From assembly GCA_035296705.1 (NCBI GenBank), contig DATHAL010000055.1, positions 1-25,328 of the forward strand: a stretch of 25,328 nt of DNA, in the 5' to 3' direction. This stretch comes from WHSW01 sp035296705 (GTDB lineage: Bacteria > Actinomycetota > Thermoleophilia > Solirubrobacterales > 70-9). The position numbers were made by a program, and so were the translations under genes. Positions 1 to 7,257 of this stretch are shown in pieces (within the stretch, counting starts at the first letter, position 1; the number at the start of each line of letters is the position of its first letter). A model generated the notes under the pieces. It made no database searches, had not been told where the DNA came from, and saw only the letters and a list, made by a program, of their open reading frames with translations.

Positions 1-667
1 CGTCGTCTTCGAGGCCGGCCTGTTCGGTAGCGCGCTCGGACTGCGCCGGACGTTCATCCTCCACGCGAGCGGCGCGAAGCTTCCCAGCGACCTCCTCGGC
101 CTCACCACCGTGCGCTACGACCAAGCGGCGACCGCCAGTGAGATGAGAAGCGTCAACCAGAAGCTTCGAGAAGCGATCGAGAGCGAGGGCCGGATCGCGC
201 GGATCGAGGGCACCTGGTGGCAGTTCTCCCTGACGGAGCGCACCGCTGAGGAGCCTTCGGTCGTGAGCCTCTTGCGCATCTGGCGAGACCGCGGCGGGGC
301 TTTGGAGATAGCGGGTCGCGGATGGCAGGAGGACGGCAAGCTCTCTTCGCGGTACTGGAGCGAGGCGACCAAGGAGAGGTCCGACCCTTCGGGTCTCTTC
401 TACTACTGGAACGGAGAACGGCCTCGGGACCCCAACGCGCCTCAGCTCTACGGAACGGGAGAGATCCTCATCGAGACGACCGATCGCGCGGCCGGGTACT
501 GGATAACTCGATCGGAGAGCTCGCCGGACCTCAACGCACGAACGGCCGGCATCTACATGCGCGCCGACGCTGGGGACTTGGCCATCCTCGATGGAGACGA
601 CGATCGCCGGCGTGCCGAGCTGATTGCCGAACGGCTCGACCGCTGGAAGTCGGTCACGAGCTCCTGA
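1..667 (+). CDS. TIR-like nucleotide-binding protein with C-terminal beta-rich domain, 5' truncated by the window edge
   Basis: The frame is open from base 2 to the TGA at 665-667, giving 221 residues without a start, so the N-terminus lies outside the window. The first residues (VVFEAGLFG, then a run ending LPSDLLGLT) match the end of the PF10137-type TIR-like domain seen in CBASS and Pycsar effectors; the Glu of FEAGLF is the position usually proposed as the catalytic NADase residue. From about residue 65 the protein changes to a beta-rich domain of about 130 residues, with GTWWQFSL, a Trp/Gly-rich stretch, FYYWNGERP and GTGEILIETT. I infer a ligand-sensing barrel like those fused to such TIR domains; this is unverified. 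The TIR assignment is fairly strong even though only the domain's end is visible. Substrate and trigger are unknown, and the neighbour that would reveal a cyclase lies upstream, unseen. Confidence 0.68.
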   Translation, partial: VVFEAGLFGSALGLRRTFILHASGAKLPSDLLGLTTVRYDQAATASEMRSVNQKLREAIESEGRIARIEGTWWQFSLTERTAEEPSVVSLLRIWRDRGGALEIAGRGWQEDGKLSSRYWSEATKERSDPSGLFYYWNGERPRDPNAPQLYGTGEILIETTDRAAGYWITRSESSPDLNARTAGIYMRADAGDLAILDGDDDRRRAELIAERLDRWKSVTSS

Positions 668-687
668 CTCAGCGCCCACCACCGGAT

Positions 688-714
688 CCCGGCGCTTTCT
701 AGCTACGCGCCGGG
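688..714. terminator. Stem-loop between convergent genes
   Basis: A perfect 8-bp GC stem (688-695 with 707-714) encloses an 11-base loop. It lies between the stop of the TIR-like gene at 667 and the converging GYD gene, whose stop codon falls in the loop. The position fits a shared bidirectional terminator, but no convincing U-run follows, so the function is inferred from placement. Confidence 0.4.
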
Positions 715-1029
715 CGCCTCGTAACGGATTTGCCCGGCCTTGCGCAGGGCATCCATCGTTTCGTCGACGGTCAGGAGGACGGTCGTTTCGAACGAGTTCA
801 GCCCACCGCCACCGCTGATCGCCAGCGCAACCGCGGCCATGGACACGTTGTCGGGGGCCTCCCAGAGGTTGTAGCCGTCGTGGGTGCCGAAGGCGTACCA
901 GAATCCGTGGAGCTTCCCACCGATCGATTCGATGTACGACTGGGCGGCATTTCCGCGATCCTCGGGATTGCCGATGAGCCTGGCCCAGGTCTCCGGCGTG
1001 TAGCTGAACCTGGATAGGTAGAGCGGCAT
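703..1029 (-). CDS. GYD domain protein
   Basis: 108 residues. The sequence has the layout of the GYD family (PF08734): an N-terminal strand LYLSRFSYTPETW, a central GFWYAFGTHDGYNLWEAPD containing the name-giving DGYN/GYD-type motif, and a helix beginning MAAVALAI. These are small ferredoxin-like dimeric proteins of unknown biochemical role. The ATG at 1029 is supported by a strong purine-rich ribosome-binding site on the minus strand (complement of about 1033-1040, GAGGGAGG). It is a single gene, divergent from the DegV gene with about 160 bp between them, and convergent with the TIR-like gene. No partner suggests a pathway. Confidence 0.85.
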   Translation of the reverse strand: MPLYLSRFSYTPETWARLIGNPEDRGNAAQSYIESIGGKLHGFWYAFGTHDGYNLWEAPDNVSMAAVALAISGGGGLNSFETTVLLTVDETMDALRKAGQIRYEAPGA

Positions 1030-1174
1030 CGTCCTCCCTCTCGTTCGCCAAACCGCCCGAGTCGCCCTCGGGCGTCGAAGTATGTATCACGGTCCACGCT
1101 CCCAACCGGCGCACCTGGGTCATCGCCACAGGCATCGCCGCTCAATCTGCCCGTTTTCGGGCCAGCCGGGGGCG

Positions 1175-1180
1175 TAGGGT
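1175..1180 (+). promoter_or_regulatory. Candidate -10 box for the DegV gene
   Basis: TAGGGT fits the TAnnnT pattern of actinobacterial -10 boxes and ends ten bases before the GTG start at 1191, so a leaderless transcript is possible. No clear -35 box is visible, and no ribosome-binding site precedes the GTG, which supports the leaderless idea. This is inferred from sequence alone. Confidence 0.28.
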
Positions 1181-1190
1181 TTGCAGCCGC

Positions 1191-2102
1191 GTGAGCGCTG
1201 CCCGAGACGTCACACCGCCCGACGAGCGGGCATCTGTCGCGGTTGTCACCGATAGCACCTCATACCTGCCGCGGTCGCTAGTCGACCGCTGGGCGATTCG
1301 CGAGGTCAGCCTGTATGTCGGCTGGGATGGTGACCTGCAACCCGAGCATCGCTATGACGACCTCGATGCCTTCTACGCGCGCCTGCGCGATTCGCCGACG
1401 TTACCGACGACCTCGCAGCCCTCGGTCGGGGACTTCGTCGCGTGCTTTGAGCCGCTCGTCAGCACGGGCCGCGACGTCGTCTCGATCCACCTGGCCAGTG
1501 GCCTGTCGGGGACCTGCGACGCTGCCACGGAGGCGGCGCGGGTTGTCGCTGAGCATCCCGGGCACGTAGAGGTGGTCGACAGCAAGACCGGCGCCGGCGG
1601 ACTCGGGTGCCTGGTCGTGGCAGCCGCCCGCGCGGCCGAGCAGGGCGCAGGCCTGAACGCCGTGGTCGGTGCCGCGCGACACGCTCGTGAGCGACTCGAG
1701 CTGTTGTTTTGTCTGGACACCCTGGAATACCTGCGTCGCGGCGGACGCATCGGGGCCGCACAGGCGATGCTGGGGACGGCGCTTCGGGTAAAGCCGCTCC
1801 TCACGTTCGGCACCGAGATCACCCCCGTCGGCCGCGTCCGAACAAGGCGCCGGGCGTTAAGGCGAATGGGCGCGTACTTGAATGAGTTGAAAGACGCCGG
1901 GGCGACAGACTGGATCGTGCAGCACGCCCAGGCCCGGAGCGACGCCGAGCAGTTGGTCGCCGAGGGCACCGCGATCTTCGGCGGCGGGCCGCTGTTCTGC
2001 ACCCAGGTGGGCCCGGTGCTCGGCGCCCACCTCGGCTCCGGAGTTCTCGTTGGGGGCGTCGTCCGGGACCCGCTCGTCGCGCAGGCAGGACCGAGGGCTT
2101 AA
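1191..2102 (+). CDS. DegV family fatty-acid-binding protein
   Basis: 303 residues, the usual DegV length (about 280-300). VAVVTDSTSYLP near residue 16 is the family's first strand-loop, TTSQPSVGDF is the conserved T-S-Q-P-S phosphate/lipid-head contact, and HLASGLSGTC and VVDSKTGAGGLG follow in the expected order. DegV (FakB-type) proteins bind one fatty acid and, in Firmicutes, present it to the kinase FakA for phosphorylation. No FakA-like gene lies nearby, so the partner is elsewhere or absent. The GTG start at 1191 has no clear ribosome-binding site; the next in-frame starts would remove part of the N-terminal extension but not the domain. It reads away from the GYD gene and ends just before a possible gene remnant on the other strand. 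Confidence 0.9.
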   Translation: MSAARDVTPPDERASVAVVTDSTSYLPRSLVDRWAIREVSLYVGWDGDLQPEHRYDDLDAFYARLRDSPTLPTTSQPSVGDFVACFEPLVSTGRDVVSIHLASGLSGTCDAATEAARVVAEHPGHVEVVDSKTGAGGLGCLVVAAARAAEQGAGLNAVVGAARHARERLELLFCLDTLEYLRRGGRIGAAQAMLGTALRVKPLLTFGTEITPVGRVRTRRRALRRMGAYLNELKDAGATDWIVQHAQARSDAEQLVAEGTAIFGGGPLFCTQVGPVLGAHLGSGVLVGGVVRDPLVAQAGPRA

Positions 2103-2191
2103 TTTGACGGTAGCGACACGTCGAGAATCACTTCGATGGTGTCGCCCACCTTGAGCGCGCCCATCATCCTGCCCCACTCAGCTAGCTGGCG
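2099..2191 (-). pseudogene. Possible 3' remnant of a YceI-like or other lipid-binding gene
   Basis: Between the DegV stop and the cupin stop, the minus strand encodes a coding-like tail containing GRMMGALKVGDTIEV and ILDVSLPSN before TAA at 2099-2101. The G-ALKVGD-x-I-x-V-x-L-D-V pattern resembles the last two strands of YceI-type polyisoprenoid-binding proteins. There is no start codon and no upstream part of such a protein. It lies in frame with the cupin beyond the cupin's TAG stop, which I regard as coincidence because the cupin's DWWAD end looks natural. The assignment is weak. Confidence 0.25.
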
Positions 2192-2593
2192 CTAGTCAGC
2201 CCACCAGTCGCGCTGGCCCTCGACGTCTTCGCGCCGAGCCTCGCCGAGACTGGGCGCCCCAATGACGATGATCTCGAGGCCGTCGGCGCCGGCCTCGTAG
2301 CCTCGCCACGTACCGGGCGGGACGCGCACCGCGTCCCACTCGTTGAGCTCGACGATCTCGTCGTCGAGCTTCATTCGCCCGCTCCCGCGCACGACCACGT
2401 ACACCTCCTCCTGCTTCTCGTGCGTGTGGCCGTACGGAAAGCGGTAGCCGGGCGGAACGCGCTGGTAGCTCAGGCCGGATTTCTCGAGCTCGAGCGCCTC
2501 GGTCGCCAAGCGGAACTCCAGGTCCGGCGCGCCGTCGAACCTGAACCCGACGTCCTCTAGGTCCTCCTTGAGGTTCCTGAGCGTGAACGGCAC
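2192..2593 (-). CDS. Cupin domain protein
   Basis: About 133 residues from the GTG at 2593, chosen because the conserved part begins PFTLRNLKEDLEDVG; an upstream ATG at 2641 adds 16 residues without family character. The cupin motif 1 is clear: a glycine-led stretch with HTH followed by EEVYVVVRGSG, giving the usual His-His-Glu metal set. Motif 2 (RVPPGTWRGYEAG) keeps the P-P-G turn but lacks the second-motif histidine, so metal binding may rest on fewer ligands. The rest is a single conserved beta-barrel. Such small cupins range from enzymes to sugar or effector binding proteins, and nothing nearby fixes the substrate. It stands alone between convergent and co-oriented single genes. Confidence 0.82.
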   Translation of the reverse strand: MPFTLRNLKEDLEDVGFRFDGAPDLEFRLATEALELEKSGLSYQRVPPGYRFPYGHTHEKQEEVYVVVRGSGRMKLDDEIVELNEWDAVRVPPGTWRGYEAGADGLEIIVIGAPSLGEARREDVEGQRDWWAD

Positions 2594-2692
2594 GGCCGCA
2601 ATCCTATGGTGGCCCTGGGGTCGCCCGATCTGATGTGTCACGGGTCTCGGTGCTCCGACCGCGTTAAGGTCGCCTGTGACGCCGGTGTCCGA

Positions 2693-3112
2693 TTAGGTCG
2701 TCTTCACGACGAGGACAGAGCAGGGGGCCTTGTGGGCGACCGTATTCGGGACGCTGCCAAGCACCCGTCGCTGCATGCCCTTGTTCCCGATCACGAGAAG
2801 ATCGGCCCCGCACTCCGCTGCCAGCTGTACCACCACGTCCGCAGCGTCTCCCTCGTCGACGCGGGTCGTGCAGTCGATTCCCTCGCGGCGCATCTGGTCC
2901 TCCGCTCGGCTCAGGATCTCTCGAATCCGGGCGGAGTTGCTGGTGGCCCATTGGACCTCGACCGCGTCGCTGCGCGCTTGGGGGGCCGAGTCCTTGAACG
3001 CGCTGAGGAGGACGAGCTTCGCATCGAGTCGTCGTGCAAGATCGCGCGCCATCTCGACCGCCTTGCTGGCGGTCGCAGAGCCGTCCGTGGCCGCAGCGAT
3101 CGTGGAAACCAT
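2693..3112 (-). CDS. Universal stress protein (UspA family)
   Basis: 139 residues, a single Usp domain. It starts VSTIAAATDGSATASKAVEMA (shared family opening with the ATP-contacting Asp), and ends with the nucleotide loop GNKGMQRRVLGSV followed by the typical A-H-K-A-P-C-S-V-L-V-V tail. In the classical ATP-binding loop nine residues separate the two glycine elements (G-2x-G-9x-G-S/T); here only six do. The loop is therefore shorter than in archetypal ATP-binding members, although this form may be common in one actinobacterial subgroup. The ATG at 3112 is only 25 bases from the divergent SnoaL-like gene, so the two promoters must overlap. Role: a stress-linked nucleotide-binding protein, inferred from family. 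Confidence 0.9.
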   Translation of the reverse strand: MVSTIAAATDGSATASKAVEMARDLARRLDAKLVLLSAFKDSAPQARSDAVEVQWATSNSARIREILSRAEDQMRREGIDCTTRVDEGDAADVVVQLAAECGADLLVIGNKGMQRRVLGSVPNTVAHKAPCSVLVVKTT

Positions 3113-3137
3113 GTGCTGACCCTATACGGTGCGCCCC

Positions 3138-3539
3138 GTGTCGCAGCAGAACGTCGAGATGGTGCGCTACGTCTACGAGTCCGGCCTGATCGATCGAGAT
3201 CCCGAGGAGCTGATGAAGCTCGCCAGTCCCGACGTTGAGTACGTGAATCCTCCCTACGCGGTGGAGCCCGGCGTGCGCCGCGGGGTAGTCGCCGTCGCGC
3301 AGGCCATGCGCCGGTTCGCCGAGGTCTGGGAGGAATCCCGCCACGAGCTGCGGGAGATGTACGACTGCGGGGATATTGTCGTGGCCGCCGTCAGCTGGCA
3401 CATACGCAGCCGGGAAAGCCAGAAGACGCTCGTCAACCACGAGGCACACACCTGGACCTTGCGAGAGGGCAGGATCGCCCGATTCGAGTGGGGGCAGGAT
3501 CTCGGGAAAGCGCTCGAGGCCGCCGGCGTCCCGGGTTAG
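3138..3539 (+). CDS. SnoaL-like / NTF2-fold protein
   Basis: About 133 residues from the GTG at 3138, preferred over 3129 because SQQNVEMVRYVYE is the usual opening of these proteins. The order of elements fits the SnoaL/ketosteroid-isomerase-like fold: N-terminal helices, LASPDVEYVNPPYAV, a helix AVAQAMRRFAEVWEE, then the strands REMYDCGDIVVAAV, a middle strand ending HTWTLREGRIARF, and EWGQDLGKALEAAG. The fold hosts cyclases, isomerases and binding proteins; no catalytic residue set marks this one. It is divergent from the stress protein and convergent with a damaged VOC gene. A leaderless or very short leader is likely given the 25-base gap. Confidence 0.8.
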   Translation: MSQQNVEMVRYVYESGLIDRDPEELMKLASPDVEYVNPPYAVEPGVRRGVVAVAQAMRRFAEVWEESRHELREMYDCGDIVVAAVSWHIRSRESQKTLVNHEAHTWTLREGRIARFEWGQDLGKALEAAGVPG

Positions 3540-3585
3540 ATCGCTCCTCCAGTTCGCGAGAGCTGGGCGACCTGAGCCGAAGCCG

Positions 3586-3901
3586 CTACGGCACCGCCTC
3601 GTCGCGGGGCCAGCAGAACACTTCGACTCGAATCCCATCAGGGTCGAATGCGAAGAAACGCGTAGTAGCCGGGCACGTCGCGATCCTCCTCGGGCCGGAA
3701 GTGAACGCTCGCGCCGCTCGACAGGCAGCGTGCGTGCGCCTCATCAACCTCTTCTTGCCGGTCAACTTCGACGGCGAAGTGCTCGATGCCAACGCTGTAG
3801 TAGCGGTGAGCGCCGCCATCCGCCGGTCGGAGCCCGAGCCCATCGAGCCGGTGCTCGCCTCTTTCGTTGACCCGACGGCGCTCAAAGTGGATCGCGGCCA
3901 C
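3586..3901 (-). pseudogene. VOC (glyoxalase-fold) protein split by a single-base frameshift
   Basis: Two overlapping frames form one VOC-like protein. The upstream frame (GTG at 3901) contains GIEHFAVEVDRQEEVDEAHA and ends EEDRDVPGYYAF; the downstream frame continues AFDPDGIRVEVFCWPRDEA to TAG at 3586. The join is at about 3653-3658, where removing one T from a TTT run (minus strand) restores the reading frame. The combined product would be only about 105 residues and lacks the usual first VOC half, so the gene may also be truncated at its 5' end. The metal-binding-type His and Glu (GIEHF, RVEVF) remain visible. It may be a genuine pseudogene or a base-calling error in the T run. Confidence 0.6.
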
Positions 3902-3936
3902 CCTAGGTCGCGTTGATCTCCGGTGGGAACGTCCTC

Positions 3937-5400
3937 CTAGACCCAGCCCGCCACGTCGGATCCACCCTCTTGGCTGATGCGGGAGGCGAAGCGAATCAGG
4001 GCTGGATGCGATGCGACCTTGCCGGTGATCAGCGCCTCGCCCTGCGCGAAGGTCGTGGCACGGTCGATCAGCCCCGGCGGGACGAAGGAGAACACCTGCG
4101 CCACGTGGCCGAGGTCGGCGACCGAGTTCATTCGCATCAGAACGAGGTTGTCGCACTGAGAGATCACATTTTCGTGCACCTTCTGCGGGCGCTGAGTAAC
4201 GACGATCAGGTAGAGGCCGAACTTGCGTCCCTCTGAGGCGATTCGGATCGCGTCCGCGGTCGCAAGTGCCGTGAGCTGATCGCCCGGCTCGGCCGGGCAG
4301 ATGTTGTGAGCCTCGTCGATCACGATCGCGACGGGCTCGCGCCGCGCGCGACTTCGCCAGAGCCGCTCGAGCACCGCTCCGGCCGCCACCGCCTGCTCCT
4401 CGCGGGTCGACAACGACCCGAGGTCCACGACGAGGCAACGCGGTCCGGCGGGATCCTCGAGCTCATCGGACAGCGATTGTCCTTCCGGCCCCGGCCAGAT
4501 GCCCCAGCGGTCCACGCCCAAGTTGTGGGCCCGGAGCTTGAGCGCCTCCGCTGGAGCGCGAGCGAGATCCTCCACGCTGCGGACGTTCTCGTCTTCCACG
4601 AGGCCAAGTAGTTCGGCATACTCGGCGCGGTCGGCCACCGGATCGAGGCGCAGCAGCGCCGCCTGGTGCGCGGGACTCAGGTCGCGCAGGCGCACACGGA
4701 TGCCAGTCTCATCGTCGGTCCCGCTACGGACGGCGATCGTCTCGCCCACTGCCTGATAGCGCTCCACAGCCTCATCGCTCGCCTTCGGGCTCGGCTCACC
4801 AAGCCTCACGTAGTCAGAGTTCGGATCCAGCACGACGACGCGCAGGCTCGTGTGCATCAGCAGCTGCTCGAGCAGTACGCCGAGCGAGTAGGTCTTACCC
4901 GACCCCGACTGACCGCACAGAAATGTGTGCCGGCCAAAGCCACCGGCGTCGAGCGTGAACGGCACGCCTCGGGCGAGCGCCAGGTGGCCGACTTCGAGCC
5001 GCGCGTTTGAAGACTGTTCGTGCTCGAGGCATGCGGCCACCTGCTCGTCGGTCGCAGGCCGAATGGCCGCGTCGTGAAACGGGGTACCGCCCCCCTCGAG
5101 CAGCGCCCCGTTCCCACGCGCCACCCGGATCAGAATCGTGCCCGGCCGATCGAGCGCACTCGTCTCGTGCTGCGCCAGTTGAACCGAGAGCACCTGCCCG
5201 AGCCGGATCTCGTCGGCGGTGTCGATCGTCACATAGCCACCCACCTCGAGCTCGAGCCCGTATAGCGAGGCCTGGAGCTCGAATCGGCGGCCGTCGATGG
5301 AGGTGGCCAAAGGCAGTACCGACGCCTCGAGTGCCTGGCGCTGGCCGCGGTACTCCTCCAGGACAGCGAGGCGGTCGCTCACTCGGCCATTCTTTCTCAT
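3937..5400 (-). CDS. HerA-type hexameric ATPase / DNA translocase
   Basis: 487 residues with the complete HerA layout. Residues 30-150 form a beta-rich HAS barrel (GGYVTIDTADEIRLGQVLSV), followed by a RecA-type core: Walker A GQSGSGKT at 163-170, Walker B VAIVIDEA at 356-363 with its catalytic Glu, and the sensor/arginine element TQRP at 402-405 followed by SQCDNLVLMRMNS. HerA proteins pump DNA as hexamers; in archaea the partner is the nuclease NurA, and in bacterial defence systems HerA pairs with SIR2, DUF4297 and similar effectors. No such partner lies next to it here. It is divergent from the MFS gene, with 109 bp between the starts, and the next downstream gene is the broken VOC gene, so it is transcribed alone. 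A role in DNA repair or defence is possible but not shown. Confidence 0.85.
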   Translation of the reverse strand: MRKNGRVSDRLAVLEEYRGQRQALEASVLPLATSIDGRRFELQASLYGLELEVGGYVTIDTADEIRLGQVLSVQLAQHETSALDRPGTILIRVARGNGALLEGGGTPFHDAAIRPATDEQVAACLEHEQSSNARLEVGHLALARGVPFTLDAGGFGRHTFLCGQSGSGKTYSLGVLLEQLLMHTSLRVVVLDPNSDYVRLGEPSPKASDEAVERYQAVGETIAVRSGTDDETGIRVRLRDLSPAHQAALLRLDPVADRAEYAELLGLVEDENVRSVEDLARAPAEALKLRAHNLGVDRWGIWPGPEGQSLSDELEDPAGPRCLVVDLGSLSTREEQAVAAGAVLERLWRSRARREPVAIVIDEAHNICPAEPGDQLTALATADAIRIASEGRKFGLYLIVVTQRPQKVHENVISQCDNLVLMRMNSVADLGHVAQVFSFVPPGLIDRATTFAQGEALITGKVASHPALIRFASRISQEGGSDVAGWV

Positions 5401-5492
5401 CCCGCGTGCGCTATCCGCCCCGGTTGATTCGCCGCACCAGACATCGCGTACGCGGGTCCAATCGTCTCAGGGTCTCGCGCGGTCTTGGCGTG

Positions 5493-5498
5493 TAGGTT
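5493..5498 (+). promoter_or_regulatory. Candidate -10 box for the MFS gene
   Basis: TAGGTT matches TAnnnT and sits eleven bases before the chosen ATG at 5510. The same hexamer occurs ahead of the secreted hydrolase gene (7201-7206). No good -35 box is seen. Confidence 0.25.
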
Positions 5499-5509
5499 CG
5501 GTGGCTCTC

Positions 5510-7105
5510 ATGAACAGGCGTGATCTCATCGACACACCGCAGAAAGCGAGAAATATGCGGTTGTCACTTCTGCTGGCGGCGGCGATGTTCGTGCTGGTCG
5601 TCGACACGTCGCTGATGAACGTGTCGATCTCCGCCGTGGTCGAGGATCTCGAGACGACGGTTAGCTCTGTGCAGACCGCGATCGCGCTGGAGGCCCTGGT
5701 CTCCGCCGCGTTCATCCTGATCAGCAGCAAGATCGGCGACCTGTTCGGACGCAAGCGGGCGTACGTGCTCGGCCTGCTGGCATACGCGGCCGGGGCGTTG
5801 GCCATGACCGTGGCCCAGAGCCTGACGGCAGTCATCGTCTTCTGGGCGATCATCGGCGGCCTTGGCGCCTCACTCCTCCTGCCTGCGATGCAATCCCTCA
5901 TCCATGGCAACTTCGAGGGAGCGGTCCAAAAGAAGACCTATGCGCTGATCGGAGCAGCGGCCGCGATCGCCGCCGCGGTCGGGCCGCTCCTCGGAGGCGT
6001 TGTCACCACCTACCTGTCTTGGCGCGTCGGCTTCTTGTTGGAGGCCGTCGTGATCGCGGTCGTGCTGTTGCAGATCGGGCTCATCAAGGACGTCCCCTAC
6101 ACCGGAGAGCGCAAGGTCGACGTCGTCGGTTCCGTCCTGTCCGTCCTCGGCACGGGCGGCGTCGTGCTCGGCATCCTGGTCTGGCAGGAGGGCGGCGATT
6201 ACGTCTTGCTGCTGATCGCGCTCGGTGCGCTCGCGCTCTGGGCGCTCGCCCGCTGGCTCGTGCGTCGCCATCGCGATGGCAAGGTGATCTTGCTCGATCC
6301 GGACTTGTTCCGGCTGCCGAACTTCAGGGCCGGAATCACGGGTCAGACGCTGCAGAACATCACGCTCGGCGGGGCGATGATCGCACTACCGATCTTCCTG
6401 CAGATCAAGCTCGAATACGACGCCTTGGAGACCGGTCTGTCGCTCGCTCCACTCTCGCTGACCATGTTCGCGATCGCGATCCTCGCCGGCCGGAAGTCCG
6501 GTAAGCGCCGGCCCGCCAAAATCATCAGGATCGGGTTCGGGCTGAGCACGCTGGGCCTGGCGCTGATCATCCCGATCGTGCCCGAGGCCGACTCCGGCTG
6601 GTATCTCCTCGTTCCGCTGGCGATCGCAGGAGCGGGGCTTGGCCTGTTGGTGTCGCAGCTCAACAACTACACGCTCGCCCCGATCGATGAGGAGCGGATC
6701 AGCGAGGCGGCGGGGGTGAACTCGGCGTCGGGTTCGTTCGGGCTGTCGTTTGGTCTCGCGGTGGCCGGCGGCGTCCTGCTCGCCACCCTCTCCCTGGCGT
6801 TCACCAACATGTCGAACGCGAGTCCCGTGATTCCCTCCTCACAACAGGAGCAGATCGCGCAGACGCTCGAGGACGACGCGCAGGTGACGAGCAACACACA
6901 ACTCGACGCACTGCTCGTCGACGAGCCACCGGCCGTCCAGGAAGAGGTTCTCAGCATCAACACCGACGCGACGAACCTCGCCCTTCAGGTGGCGTTGCTC
7001 GTGCCGATCCTCGCGGGGCTGCTCGGGCTATTTGACGCGTTTCGCATGATGCGTCTACCGGACGTTGCGGGTTCTGCCTCCGTCGAGGCAGCGGCTTTGG
7101 GCTGA
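5510..7105 (+). CDS. MFS drug exporter, DHA2 (EmrB/QacA) type
   Basis: 531 residues from the ATG at 5510, which starts just before the first membrane helix; the frame is open further upstream, but that part overlaps HerA on the other strand and has no membrane character. Family marks: VDTSLMNVSIS in TM1 with the charged Asp32, motif A GDLFGRKR at 76-83, and motif C GPLLGG at 158-163, followed by the SWRVGF segment typical of 14-helix members. The spacing of hydrophobic segments across the whole length fits 14 helices, with a soluble loop near residues 420-485 rich in Q, D and E. Such proteins expel drugs or metabolites by proton antiport. Substrate is unknown. There is no adjacent TetR-like regulator. 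A poor ribosome-binding site is seen, so the leader may be short. Confidence 0.9.
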   Translation: MNRRDLIDTPQKARNMRLSLLLAAAMFVLVVDTSLMNVSISAVVEDLETTVSSVQTAIALEALVSAAFILISSKIGDLFGRKRAYVLGLLAYAAGALAMTVAQSLTAVIVFWAIIGGLGASLLLPAMQSLIHGNFEGAVQKKTYALIGAAAAIAAAVGPLLGGVVTTYLSWRVGFLLEAVVIAVVLLQIGLIKDVPYTGERKVDVVGSVLSVLGTGGVVLGILVWQEGGDYVLLLIALGALALWALARWLVRRHRDGKVILLDPDLFRLPNFRAGITGQTLQNITLGGAMIALPIFLQIKLEYDALETGLSLAPLSLTMFAIAILAGRKSGKRRPAKIIRIGFGLSTLGLALIIPIVPEADSGWYLLVPLAIAGAGLGLLVSQLNNYTLAPIDEERISEAAGVNSASGSFGLSFGLAVAGGVLLATLSLAFTNMSNASPVIPSSQQEQIAQTLEDDAQVTSNTQLDALLVDEPPAVQEEVLSINTDATNLALQVALLVPILAGLLGLFDAFRMMRLPDVAGSASVEAAALG

Positions 7106-7145
7106 CAGAGAAGGCGCTCGAACAGCACACCGCTGACAAGCGGAG

Positions 7146-7166
7146 CGCGGACGAGTCGTGTCCGCG
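7146..7166. terminator. Stem-loop downstream of the MFS gene
   Basis: A 7-bp perfect stem, 7146-7152 with 7160-7166, has a 7-base loop about 40 bases after the MFS stop. No U-run follows. It could end MFS transcription or shape the leader of the next gene. Confidence 0.3.
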
Positions 7167-7200
7167 GCGAACTACGGATGTTTCAAGGCCGGGGCGCGGC

Positions 7201-7206
7201 TAGGTT
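7201..7206 (+). promoter_or_regulatory. Candidate -10 box for the secreted hydrolase
   Basis: TAGGTT, the same hexamer as before the MFS gene, would start a leader of about 45 bases that includes the ribosome-binding site at 7244-7250. No clear -35 box is visible. Confidence 0.25.
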
Positions 7207-7243
7207 GAGCTTGGTCGGGGGTACTCGCGCCAGTTTGGGCTGC

Positions 7244-7250
7244 GGAAGGA
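7244..7250 (+). promoter_or_regulatory. Ribosome-binding site that decides the start of the secreted hydrolase
   Basis: GGAAGGA stands seven bases before the GTG at 7258 but only one base before the in-frame GTG at 7252. Spacing therefore favours 7258 as the start. Confidence 0.6.
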
Positions 7251-7257
7251 AGTGCAC

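Noticed and set aside
2664..3638. A long minus-strand open frame across the stress-protein and SnoaL-like genes
   Set aside because: It lies across two well-supported genes in other frames and reads as an Arg/Gly/Pro-rich shadow.
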